Shown piece by piece: positions 23,751 through 31,738 of a DNA stretch of 50,217 nt. A program made the position numbers and the translations under genes. The DNA comes from Clostridia bacterium (GTDB lineage Bacteria; Bacillota; Clostridia; Oscillospirales; Acutalibacteraceae): the NCBI GenBank assembly GCA_017938985.1, contig JAGBAK010000096.1, positions 1-50,217 on the forward strand, written 5' to 3'. Under the pieces are notes generated by a model. The model had not been told where the DNA came from. It saw only the letters and a program-made list of their open reading frames with translations, and ran no database searches. Numbering within the stretch: the first letter of the stretch is position 1; each line of letters starts with the position of its first letter.

Positions 23751-24599
23751 ATGAAAATAGTTGTTACCGGCGCTGCGGGTCAGCTCGGATATGATGTAAT
23801 AAAAAGGCTTGAACTGTGCGGCATACAGGCAGTCGGAATGGATTTGCCGCAGGTTGATATTACCGATAAGTCGGCTGTTGAGGCTTTTATTTTAAGCGAA
23901 AACCCCGACGGCGTTATTCACTGTGCGGCTTACACTGCCGTTGATAATGCAGAAACGGAAAAAGAGATTTGTTCCGCAGTTAACGAAACGGGCACACGCA
24001 ACGTTGCCGAAGCCTGTGAAAAATGCGGCAGCAAGCTTATATACATAAGCACAGATTACGTTTTCAGCGGCAAGGGTGAAGAAGCGTTTGAAACAGATTC
24101 TCCCAAAGCGCCTTGCAACCACTACGGCGCGTCAAAGCTTGCCGGCGAAGAAGCGGCTCTTGAAAGCTGCAGCAAATGCTTTGTTGTCAGAATTTCCTGG
24201 GTGTTCGGCATCAACGGCAAGAACTTTGTCAAAACTATGCTGCGCCTTGCCGAAACCCGCGATGAGCTTACCGTTGTTAACGACCAGGTAGGCTCACCGA
24301 CTTATACATATGACCTTGCGATTCTGCTTTGCGAGATGATTAAAACAGAAAAATACGGCGTTTATCACGCCACCAATGAGGGCCTTTGTACGTGGGCGGA
24401 ATTTGCAGCCGAGATTATGCGGCTTGCAGATAAAAGCACAAAAATCATTCCCGTAACCAGTGCCGAATATAAAACGGCTGCGGTCAGACCTCTTAACTCA
24501 AGAATGAGCAAAAAATCACTTGACGAAAACGGATTCTGCCGTTTGCCGACGTGGCAGGATGCTCTTGCAAGATACGTTGAAGCACTGAAAGATTGTTAA
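23751..24599 (+). CDS. rfbD: dTDP-4-dehydrorhamnose reductase family protein (282 aa)
   Basis: An extended short-chain dehydrogenase of the RmlD group, which reduces dTDP-4-keto-rhamnose to dTDP-L-rhamnose with NAD(P)H. The N-terminal TGAAGQLGYDV is the nucleotide-binding glycine motif. AAYTAVDNAE is a strong RmlD marker, STDYVFSG carries the active-site Thr, and YGASKLAGE is the catalytic YxxxK. The C-terminal RPLNSRMSKKSL also fits. The other rhamnose genes (rfbA, B, C) are not in the window, so the substrate assignment rests on family motifs. The SD AGGAG precedes the ATG. Confidence 0.88.
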   Translation: MKIVVTGAAGQLGYDVIKRLELCGIQAVGMDLPQVDITDKSAVEAFILSENPDGVIHCAAYTAVDNAETEKEICSAVNETGTRNVAEACEKCGSKLIYISTDYVFSGKGEEAFETDSPKAPCNHYGASKLAGEEAALESCSKCFVVRISWVFGINGKNFVKTMLRLAETRDELTVVNDQVGSPTYTYDLAILLCEMIKTEKYGVYHATNEGLCTWAEFAAEIMRLADKSTKIIPVTSAEYKTAAVRPLNSRMSKKSLDENGFCRLPTWQDALARYVEALKDC

Positions 24600-24621
24600 C
24601 AGAATCTTTACCCGTTCAAGC

Positions 24622-24650
24622 TTGCAAACTTATAAATAATGTATTATAAT
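24622..24650 (+). promoter_or_regulatory. Promoter of the M23 peptidase gene
   Basis: TTGCAA (24622-24627), 17-nt spacer, TATAAT (24645-24650), 33 nt before the ATG. Confidence 0.8.
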
Positions 24651-24682
24651 CAACGGCGCTGATTACTTGACGGAGCGGATAT

Positions 24683-26827
24683 ATGAGCGAAGAAAAAAGA
24701 AAAGTCAATAATGCTCAGACGCACAAGCCTCTTGACGAAATCACAGACGGTTTCTATGATTTGAATGAGGTTTATTCAGGTGCGCCCGAAAAGCTCACAC
24801 GCGAAGAAGAGCTTATTCAGCGAGACAAAAAGCGCCGTGAAGCCGAACTTCAGGCAATATTTGAGGATATCGAGCGCAGATACACCATTCACCTTGAAAA
24901 GGCAAAAAGCAACGCTGAAGCTTCGGCGGCTGAAGGGGAGAGGAACAAAAAATCCGTTCTTGATTTTGAAACGGATACCTCTGTTGTTTCGGAAGAAATT
25001 GAAAGAATGGATGCTCTTATAAGCAAAGACGGTTCACAGGTGCTTGCAGAAGAGGACTCCGACGCTCCGAAAAAAGAAACATTGCCCGAAGAAAACCAAC
25101 CGTTTGATTTGTCGCAGAGCAATGCAGTGTACGCTTTTATTTACGGCCTTGGCGATGCGGTTTCAAGGTTAGTCAAAACAGTATTTTTATTGCTTTTTAA
25201 ATTAATCAGGCTGCCGTTCAGAATTATTATGCGCCTTTTCAGCAAATCTGCGGCAAAAATCAAAGTCAGAGAATATGCAAGAAGCACTCTGCGTGAGATG
25301 GTTTATTTCAGAAGAGAAATCAAAACCGCTTCAAAATCCATCAAAAAAGCAATCCGTAAGCCGTGGAGTATACCTGCTGTTCTTGCTCATTATGTCAAAA
25401 AAGCTGTTTCAAGGCACAAAAAGCTTCTCAAAACCACAGCCAACACGTTGATGCCCGTTTTGTCTGTTATTATTCTTATAATAACTTTAAATTATTGGAG
25501 CGGCATTACTTTTGCGCTTGAGGTTGTTTATAATAACAAAAGTATCGGATATATCAGCAATGAGTCGGTTTACGTTGAAGCAAAGGATATAGTAAAGAAA
25601 AGGCTTTCAACGGGCGACTTTTCAACAGAAACCGAAGCAACCGCCGCATTCTCTGCCAACCTGCGTGCCGAATATAAAATTGCCGTTGTTTCGGTTGAAG
25701 AGCTCAATGACGCACAGACCATTTCTGATAAGATGATTGAAAATTCGGTTGATAATCTTACCAATGCCTGCGGTGTTTACGTTGACGGTAAATTCATCTG
25801 CGCAGTAAAAAATGAAGCTGATGCAAAAAGCGTTTTCTACAGTATACTTGAACCCTATGAATCACAGGCGCAGGCAGAAGGCTACGTCGTCGGCTTCGCG
25901 CAGAATATAGATTATGTTCAGGGTCTTTATAAAGATGACGAGAGCGTTATGTGGGACGCCGCAACCCTTGCCGAAAAGCTTTCGCAGCCAAAGGAAGAGG
26001 CGGTTGTTCACACTGTCAGCGAGGGCGATACTCTTGAGTCGATTGCTGCTGAATATGAGCTTGATGAAGCTGATATTATTGAACTGAATCCCGCATATGA
26101 CTTTGAAAATATGCTTGAGGGTGACAGCGTTACCGTAAAACAGGCAAAGGGTTTTATCAATATCAGAAAAACCGTAACAACCACCGAAATCAGAGATATT
26201 GAGTATGACACCGTTAAGAAAAAAGACTCAACCAAATACAGCGGTTATAAAAAGGTTGAGCAAAAGGGCGTTGACGGCAGCGAAAGAGTTACCAAAACCA
26301 AGATATATATTGACGGCGAACTTGTTGACACAAAGTATGATTATGAAACAATAGTCGAGCCTGTTGATGAAATCGTAATAGTCGGCACAAAGACTTATTA
26401 TGACGGCGTTTACGTAGGCTCACCGTCCGAATCAGGCTTCCTCTGGCCTGCACCGAGCTGCCATTACGTAAGCTCGCCCTACGGTTGGCGTAACAGCGGC
26501 TGGCACAACGGTATTGACCTTATCAAAGCGGGCGGCGGTGCCAACGGCACACCCGTTATTGCTTCAAGAAGCGGTACGGTTGAGGTTGTTCAGCGAAGCA
26601 ATTCGGGTTACGGCAATATGGTTCTTATCAACCACGGCGACGGCTACAAGACCCGTTATGCCCATATGATAAGCGGCTCAATAACCGTCAGGGTCGGTGA
26701 CTACGTTGAGGCAGGCAGAACAATCGGCAGGGTCGGCTCAACGGGCAACTCAACAGGCCCTCACCTTCATTTTGAGGTTATCTACAGGGGCGAAACTCAG
26801 AATCCAAAGAACTATATATACGGTTAA
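24683..26827 (+). CDS. Membrane-anchored LysM-G5-M23 peptidoglycan endopeptidase (714 aa)
   Basis: The N-terminal ~250 residues are cytoplasmic, charged and helical. A single transmembrane segment lies near 253-272 (LMPVLSVIILIITLNYW). Outside are a domain of about 160 residues, a LysM domain (~443-488, HTVSEGDTLESIAAEYELD), a G5 domain (~490-575) and a C-terminal M23 peptidase (~586-714). The zinc ligands are visible in GWHNGIDL (His608, Asp612) and PHLHFEV. Such proteins trim peptidoglycan cross-bridges and often act in spore or cell-wall remodelling. The 250-residue cytoplasmic part is long for the family and has no recognised domain. It has its own promoter and terminator. Confidence 0.92.
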   Translation: MSEEKRKVNNAQTHKPLDEITDGFYDLNEVYSGAPEKLTREEELIQRDKKRREAELQAIFEDIERRYTIHLEKAKSNAEASAAEGERNKKSVLDFETDTSVVSEEIERMDALISKDGSQVLAEEDSDAPKKETLPEENQPFDLSQSNAVYAFIYGLGDAVSRLVKTVFLLLFKLIRLPFRIIMRLFSKSAAKIKVREYARSTLREMVYFRREIKTASKSIKKAIRKPWSIPAVLAHYVKKAVSRHKKLLKTTANTLMPVLSVIILIITLNYWSGITFALEVVYNNKSIGYISNESVYVEAKDIVKKRLSTGDFSTETEATAAFSANLRAEYKIAVVSVEELNDAQTISDKMIENSVDNLTNACGVYVDGKFICAVKNEADAKSVFYSILEPYESQAQAEGYVVGFAQNIDYVQGLYKDDESVMWDAATLAEKLSQPKEEAVVHTVSEGDTLESIAAEYELDEADIIELNPAYDFENMLEGDSVTVKQAKGFINIRKTVTTTEIRDIEYDTVKKKDSTKYSGYKKVEQKGVDGSERVTKTKIYIDGELVDTKYDYETIVEPVDEIVIVGTKTYYDGVYVGSPSESGFLWPAPSCHYVSSPYGWRNSGWHNGIDLIKAGGGANGTPVIASRSGTVEVVQRSNSGYGNMVLINHGDGYKTRYAHMISGSITVRVGDYVEAGRTIGRVGSTGNSTGPHLHFEVIYRGETQNPKNYIYG

Positions 26828-26833
26828 TTTGGT

Positions 26834-26871
26834 CGGTCTGCGCAATTGATTTTTGTGCAGACCGATTTTTT
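26834..26871 (+). terminator. Terminator after the M23 peptidase gene
   Basis: CGGTCTGCGCA (26834-26844) pairs with TGTGCAGACCG (26854-26864) with one mismatch, followed by a T-run. Confidence 0.85.
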
Positions 26872-26895
26872 GTGTATTTTAACAATAAAAAATTG

Positions 26896-26924
26896 TTGAC
26901 AAACGGACTTTGCGGTGTTATTCT
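26896..26924 (+). promoter_or_regulatory. Promoter of the T-box leader
   Basis: Consensus TTGACA (26896-26901), 17-nt spacer, TATTCT (26919-26924) with an extended TG at 26916-26917. Transcription should start near 26931. Confidence 0.85.
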
Positions 26925-26930
26925 ATTACC

Positions 26931-27233
26931 ATAGTTTCCGAAAACGGGGACTCAAAAATGATAAAAGCTATGACGAAGAAGGCTGAGTTGCAGCGTTTTC
27001 AGAGAGACGGCGTTTGGTGCGAGCCGTCAGCAAAGCAGTTCAAAAGCTATCCCTTCCGAGCCGAAACTCCGAAAGCCGCAGGGTGAGTAGACAGTTTTCG
27101 TAGATGCTGCGTTAAGGCATGGGGCTTGTTGGAGCCTGTTGAGCGGCGCATTAAGCGCAATTTGAGTGGTACCGCGGGTAAGATTTATACTCGTCTCAAA
27201 GCAGAGTCAATTCTGTTTTGGGGCGTTTTTTTT
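26931..27233 (+). promoter_or_regulatory. T-box tRNA-sensing leader
   Basis: The conserved T-box core GAGTGGTACCGCGGG is at 27164-27178. Stem I features CAGAGAGACGGCG and TTTGGTGCGAG are at 27000-27022. The antiterminator helix pairs TTTGAG (27161-27166) with CTCAAA (27195-27200), and the latter is also in the terminator arm. The terminator is a 14-bp stem (27192-27205 with 27212-27225) followed by eight T. The UGGU bulge predicts a tRNA with discriminator A. The specifier is ambiguous by eye: GCT (27046-27048, Ala) in AA-GCT-ATCC, or TAT (27048-27050, Tyr). Confidence 0.93.
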
Positions 27234-27278
27234 GTTCCCCAAAGCAGCAAATCCAATAATCATCAGAAAGGAGAATGA

Positions 27279-29609
27279 ATGATGATAACTTTCGGTCAAG
27301 GTTCAGTTGAAAACAAAATCATGGAGGTTGCTCAGCGAATTATTGCGCTCAGACTTGATATGGGTCTTTCACAGCGTGAAATGGCAGAGAAAATCGGTTT
27401 AAGCGAAGAAGAATACTGCTTCTATGAATCGGGCAGCCGTGATTTCAGCTTCACGTTTATCTATAACCTTGCTCAGGTTTGCGGCGTTGAAATTACAGAT
27501 ATCATGGAGGGCAGCAGCCCCAGCCTTACGGAGTACACAGTAACAAGAAAAGGCGAGGGTATGCCCATAACAAGAAGAGAGGGCTTTGTTTATAACCGCC
27601 TTGCTCCTTTCTTTAAGAATAAAATTGCGGAGCCTTTCAGAGTAATTATTCCTTATTCCGAAGAAGCTCTTAATCCTCCTTACCACTGCGTAAGTCACGA
27701 GGGTCAGGAAATCAACATCGTTATCAAAGGCACTCTCAAAATGATTATCGGCGACAGAACCGAAACTCTCAGCGAGGGTGACTGCATCTACTTCGATTCC
27801 TCTGTTCCTCATAACGAAATCGCAGTCGGCGGTCAGGAATGTGAATTTTATGCAATCGTTATTGCTCCCGACGGTTCAACCGAAATGAGCGATTACGTTG
27901 AAGAAATCAAAACGGCAAGCACAACAAACGTTGACCTTGCAAACATTCCCAATCCCGTTTCCGCAAAATTCATTGAAACAACTCTTGACGAAAACGGCGT
28001 TCTCAACGGCATCACATTTAAGGATGATGATAAGTTCAACTTTGCTTTTGACGTTGTTGACGAAATTGCAAAGAAAACACCCGATAAGACAGCGATGCTT
28101 CACGTTGATAATCAGGGCGTTGAAAGACGCTTCACTTTCAGCGATATGAGCCGCCATTCCTCAATGACTGCAAACTATTTCAAATCGCTCGGCATCAAAA
28201 AAGGCGACAAGGTTATGCTTGTTCTCAAGCGTCACTATCAGTTCTGGTTCTCAATTCTTGCTCTTCATAAGATTGGCGCAATCGTTGTTCCTGCAACAAA
28301 CCAGCTTGTTGAACACGATTTTGAATATCGCTTCAACGCAGGTAAAATCAGCGCAATCGTCTGCACTGCAGACGGTGATGTTGCTCATCAGGTTGAGCTT
28401 GCAGCGGCAAAATGCCCCGTTCTTAAGACGAAAATCATCGCTCACGGCGAGCGCGAAGGCTGGTTCAATTTTGATAGCGAATACTGCAACTTCAGCGACG
28501 TATTTGAAAGACCTTCATCCGAAGAAGGCGCATTCGGTTATGACCCGATGCTTATGTTCTTCACTTCGGGCACAACAGGATATCCCAAAATCGCACTTCA
28601 TACCCACAGATATCCTCTCGGTCATTTCATCACCGCAAAATACTGGCATAACGTTGACCCCAACGGTCTGCATTTCACAATTTCGGATACCGGCTGGGGC
28701 AAAGCTCTCTGGGGCAAGCTCTACGGTCAGTGGCTCTGCGAAGCAGGCGTTTTCACCTATGACTTTGACCGTTTTGTTGCCGATGATATCCTCAAGATGA
28801 TCGGCAAGTATAAGATAACAACTTTCTGCGCACCGCCCACAATGTATCGCTTCTTTGTTAAGGAAGACCTTGCAAACTATGACCTGAGCTCAATCAAGTA
28901 TGCCACAACTGCAGGCGAGGCTCTCAACCCCGAGGTGTTCCAGCAGTTCCTCAAGGCAACCGGCATCAGACTTATGGAAGGTTTCGGTCAGACAGAAACA
29001 ACTCTTGCTCTTGCAAACTTTGTAGGCACTTCTATCAAGGTTGGCTCAATGGGTAAACCCAGTCCGCTGTTTGACGTTGATATCATCACATCCGAAGGCA
29101 AGCCTGCAAAGGTCGGCGAGGTTGGCGAAATCGTAGTCAGAACAGATGCAGGTTCACCCTGCGGTCTGTTTATGGAATATTATCTTGACGAAGAAAAGAC
29201 CAAGGAAGCATGGCACGACAACATTTATCATACGGGCGACACCGCATGGAGAGATGAAGACGGCTTCTTCTGGTATGTCGGCAGAGTTGACGACGTTATC
29301 AAGTCGTCAGGCTACCGCATCGGACCGTTTGAAATTGAAAGCGTTATCATGGAGCTTCCCTACGTTCTTGAATGCGCCGTTTCAGCCGCACCCGACGAAA
29401 TCAGAGGTCAGGTTGTTAAGGCAGACATCGTTCTCACAAAGGGTACGGAAAAGAGCGACGCTCTTAAGAAAGAAATTCAGATGTACGTTAAGGAGCACAC
29501 CGCACCTTATAAGTATCCCAGAATCGTTGAATTCAGAGACGAGCTTCCCAAGACCATCAGCGGCAAAATCCGCAGAGTTGAGCTTCGCGAAGCAAACAAG
29601 AATAAATAA
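27279..29609 (+). CDS. XRE helix-turn-helix + cupin + adenylate-forming acyl-CoA synthetase fusion (776 aa)
   Basis: Three parts are visible. Residues ~15-75 are an XRE-type HTH (ALRLDMGLSQREMAEKIGL). Residues ~100-195 are a cupin barrel (PPYHCVSHEGQEINIV, then DCIYFDSSVPHNE). Residues ~235-775 are an AMP-binding ligase with MFFTSGTTGYPK, LMEGFGQTE, YHTGDTAWRDEDGF, RVDDVIKSSGYRIGPFEIES and the C-terminal catalytic Lys in PKTISGKIRR. XRE-cupin pairs normally form stand-alone regulators, so covalent linkage to a ligase is unusual. The ligase core is complete and resembles acetyl/medium-chain acyl-CoA synthetases. The T-box upstream ties expression to an uncharged tRNA, hence probably to amino-acid metabolism. 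SD AAAGGAG lies before the ATG. Confidence 0.9.
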   Translation: MMITFGQGSVENKIMEVAQRIIALRLDMGLSQREMAEKIGLSEEEYCFYESGSRDFSFTFIYNLAQVCGVEITDIMEGSSPSLTEYTVTRKGEGMPITRREGFVYNRLAPFFKNKIAEPFRVIIPYSEEALNPPYHCVSHEGQEINIVIKGTLKMIIGDRTETLSEGDCIYFDSSVPHNEIAVGGQECEFYAIVIAPDGSTEMSDYVEEIKTASTTNVDLANIPNPVSAKFIETTLDENGVLNGITFKDDDKFNFAFDVVDEIAKKTPDKTAMLHVDNQGVERRFTFSDMSRHSSMTANYFKSLGIKKGDKVMLVLKRHYQFWFSILALHKIGAIVVPATNQLVEHDFEYRFNAGKISAIVCTADGDVAHQVELAAAKCPVLKTKIIAHGEREGWFNFDSEYCNFSDVFERPSSEEGAFGYDPMLMFFTSGTTGYPKIALHTHRYPLGHFITAKYWHNVDPNGLHFTISDTGWGKALWGKLYGQWLCEAGVFTYDFDRFVADDILKMIGKYKITTFCAPPTMYRFFVKEDLANYDLSSIKYATTAGEALNPEVFQQFLKATGIRLMEGFGQTETTLALANFVGTSIKVGSMGKPSPLFDVDIITSEGKPAKVGEVGEIVVRTDAGSPCGLFMEYYLDEEKTKEAWHDNIYHTGDTAWRDEDGFFWYVGRVDDVIKSSGYRIGPFEIESVIMELPYVLECAVSAAPDEIRGQVVKADIVLTKGTEKSDALKKEIQMYVKEHTAPYKYPRIVEFRDELPKTISGKIRRVELREANKNK

Positions 29610-29612
29610 CTT

Positions 29613-29646
29613 AAAAAGGCTTACACGGTTTCGTGTAAGCCTTTTT
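29613..29646 (+). terminator. Terminator after the ligase fusion gene
   Basis: A 15-bp stem (29613-29627 with 29632-29646), loop GTTT, T-run at the 3' end. Confidence 0.88.
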
Positions 29647-29647
29647 C

Positions 29648-29688
29648 AATGAATAGTGAACAGTTAAAGAAGGGCTTCGCCCTTACCC
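29648..29688. repeat. Possible remnant of a dispersed intergenic repeat
   Basis: AGTGAACAGTTAAAG is followed by the small hairpin AAGGGC-TTC-GCCCTT (29670-29684) and a C-rich end. This composition resembles short dispersed repeats of Clostridia, but no second copy is in the window. Weakly supported. Confidence 0.25.
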
Positions 29689-29689
29689 C

Positions 29690-30352
29690 TCATATCTTCA
29701 GTTTGAACGTTCTTCCGTCATAGTCAATCAGACCGTCGTTTTTCATTCGTGCAAGTTCCTTTGACATTGCGCTGCGCTCAACAGAAAGATAGTCTGCAAG
29801 CTCCTGACGGTTAAATGGTATCGTGAAAATAATCGTTTTTTGCTGATTTGCCTGTTCCGACAGGTAGGAAATCAGTTTTTCGCGTGTTGTTCTGCGTGAA
29901 AGGTGAGTGATTTTGTTGTTCAGCTCGCAGTGCTTCGCCGCCATAGAGCAGAGCAGATTATCCGTCAGCAGGCGGTGATTCATACAGTCTTTGACACACG
30001 GGGCGGCAAGACGGCGCATATCAAAAACAAGAATATCAGAATTTTCTTTTGCAACAATGTTAAAAGGCATTGTCATATTTTTTGCAAAAGCATAGCTTTC
30101 GCCAAAGCATCTGCCGGGCGTGAACTCCGTAACAATTGATTTGTTGCCCAGAAAGTCATTGCTTTCAAGATAAATTCTTCCTTTGAGAACAACGCCTGCA
30201 GAGTTGGCAAATTCGCCCGCACGGCAAACAGTATCTCCCTTGCGGAAGCTTTTGACCTCGGCGTTAAGGCAGGTTAAAACGTCGGCAAGCTCGTTTTCGC
30301 TGATGCCGTCAAACAGCTCGCACATTTTCAAAACATTTAAATATCTGTGCAT
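29690..30352 (-). CDS. Crp/Fnr-family transcriptional regulator (220 aa)
   Basis: The N-terminal ~120 residues are a cyclic-nucleotide-binding-type beta-roll (FRKGDTVCRAGEFANSAGVVLKGRIYL). They are followed by a long dimer helix and a winged HTH near the C-terminus (NRQELADYLSVERSAMSKELARMKNDGLI). Start is ATG 30350-30352 with AAGGA nine nt upstream; a TTG 21 nt further up also lies in frame but has no SD. There is no Fe-S type N-terminal Cys cluster as in FNR, so the ligand is unknown. It has a consensus-like promoter and a palindrome between promoter and start that could be an autoregulatory site. Confidence 0.9.
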   Translation of the reverse strand: MHRYLNVLKMCELFDGISENELADVLTCLNAEVKSFRKGDTVCRAGEFANSAGVVLKGRIYLESNDFLGNKSIVTEFTPGRCFGESYAFAKNMTMPFNIVAKENSDILVFDMRRLAAPCVKDCMNHRLLTDNLLCSMAAKHCELNNKITHLSRRTTREKLISYLSEQANQQKTIIFTIPFNRQELADYLSVERSAMSKELARMKNDGLIDYDGRTFKLKI

Positions 30353-30365
30353 ATTGTCACATCCT

Positions 30366-30414
30366 TGTTGCAATTAACACATTAATTATATAATATATCT
30401 AACTGTGTTGTCAA
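30366..30414 (-). promoter_or_regulatory. Promoter and candidate operator of the Crp/Fnr gene
   Basis: Minus-strand TTGACA (30409-30414), 18-nt spacer, TATAAT (30385-30390). Two dyads lie at the start region: TGTT-N6-AACA (30366-30379) and AATTAA-N4-TTAATT (30372-30387), the second overlapping the -10. Crp/Fnr proteins bind dyads of this size, so self-regulation is plausible. Confidence 0.6.
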
Positions 30415-30432
30415 TTGAAATACAAAAAATAT

Positions 30433-30468
30433 ACCGACCTGAAAAGGAAAAATCCGATTCAGGTCGGT
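30433..30468 (-). terminator. Terminator of the DUF3798 lipoprotein gene
   Basis: ACCGACCTGAA (30433-30443) pairs with TTCAGGTCGGT (30458-30468), followed on the minus strand by a U-rich run. Confidence 0.85.
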
Positions 30469-30478
30469 GTTTTATTGT

Positions 30479-31714
30479 TTAATGCAACGCTTCAAATGCA
30501 GGGCAATATGCTGTATAAATGTTGTTTCCGCTGCCAAAAGATTTGACCGCAAAGTCCTTGCTTGCTGCGGCATCATTAAGACGCATTGCAACTCTGTCTG
30601 CCATATTGTTTGCTGTTGTTTTGCCTGCAAGCATATCAAACGCAGTGTGAACGGCGCCCGTAAGCAAAACAGTTTCAAGCGGATAGTTGTAGTAACCGAG
30701 AATTGCTTTGGCTGATACTGTTGCGCTTGCAACGTCTGCCTTGAAACTGCCTGTACTGTAGGGGTTTTCGGGCAGTTCAACCGAATACAAATCGCATATT
30801 CCGTTATAGGCAGTGGGGAAGGCGGGCGAAACGTAGACATATTTATTCTCGTTTGCAATGTTTATAAGTTCGTTCTGAATGAAATAATCGGTTGAGAAAA
30901 GAGCAACGCTTTCTTCTGCAATCTTTCCGCTTTCTTTGTATCTTGTAAGGCTGTCCCTGATATCCTTTTTAACAGCCTTTGTACCGTCTGCGGAAATCGG
31001 GTCGGGGCAGTTATGATAGATAAACTCAATTTCCTGATTTTGGCACGCAGCGCTGATTGCACTTTTTGCCGTTGCGGCAAGGAGCGAGGTGTTATCGGAA
31101 TCGTTTGTGCCGCTGCCGATGTGGCGGTCAAAAGACATCATCAAAAACTGTGTTGCGCCCTGCGATTTGGCAAGTGCAACCATATCGTTTGCGGCGCTTA
31201 CCCAGTCAACGCAAAGAACAAGGTCGCATTTTGCCGCAATTTTATCAACGGAATCCTCAGGCTCAATGCAGATGATTTTCAGCTCGGGATTGTTTCCCCG
31301 TGCCGCTGTGATTGCTTCGTTTGTAAGACGCGTTGATTTGGCAAAGACAATTGCTCCAACCGATTTGTCAGCAGCAACTTCGGCTGCAACGTCTATAACG
31401 CCGTGACCCAGGTTATCTGCGAGCGTGTAATTGTTTTGATATTCTTTGACAATTACGTTGTCGGCGTACTTTTTCTGAAGCATATCCGCAGCCATAATGC
31501 CTTCGTTGAACTGTTCACCTGCGGGAACAAGGATAACGATTTTTTTGCTGATTTCGGGAATATCCTCCGAAATAACGGGCTCGGCAACCGCTTCGGTTTC
31601 CTGCTCGGTTACTGGCGGCGTTTTGAATCTGTCCAAAAAACTGCCCTTGCCGCAGGAAGCAAGTGTAAAGATGAACGTAAACGCCATTAATATTGCCGTT
31701 ATTTTTTTAAACAT
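30479..31714 (-). CDS. DUF3798-family lipoprotein, periplasmic-binding-like (411 aa)
   Basis: A lipoprotein signal peptide (MFKKITAILMAFTFIF, lipobox LASC) is followed by a short acidic linker and a domain of about 370 residues. That domain begins KKIVILVPAGEQFNEG and continues with alternating strands and helices like a type I periplasmic binding protein. The pattern and length fit DUF3798, whose ligand is not known. Start is ATG 31712-31714 with AAGAGG eight nt upstream. It follows a WYL regulator and a GH2 glycosidase in the same direction, suggesting a substrate-sensing or uptake role, but no permease is linked. Confidence 0.8.
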   Translation of the reverse strand: MFKKITAILMAFTFIFTLASCGKGSFLDRFKTPPVTEQETEAVAEPVISEDIPEISKKIVILVPAGEQFNEGIMAADMLQKKYADNVIVKEYQNNYTLADNLGHGVIDVAAEVAADKSVGAIVFAKSTRLTNEAITAARGNNPELKIICIEPEDSVDKIAAKCDLVLCVDWVSAANDMVALAKSQGATQFLMMSFDRHIGSGTNDSDNTSLLAATAKSAISAACQNQEIEFIYHNCPDPISADGTKAVKKDIRDSLTRYKESGKIAEESVALFSTDYFIQNELINIANENKYVYVSPAFPTAYNGICDLYSVELPENPYSTGSFKADVASATVSAKAILGYYNYPLETVLLTGAVHTAFDMLAGKTTANNMADRVAMRLNDAAASKDFAVKSFGSGNNIYTAYCPAFEALH

Positions 31715-31738
31715 AAAAGTAACCTCTTTTATTGTCAT

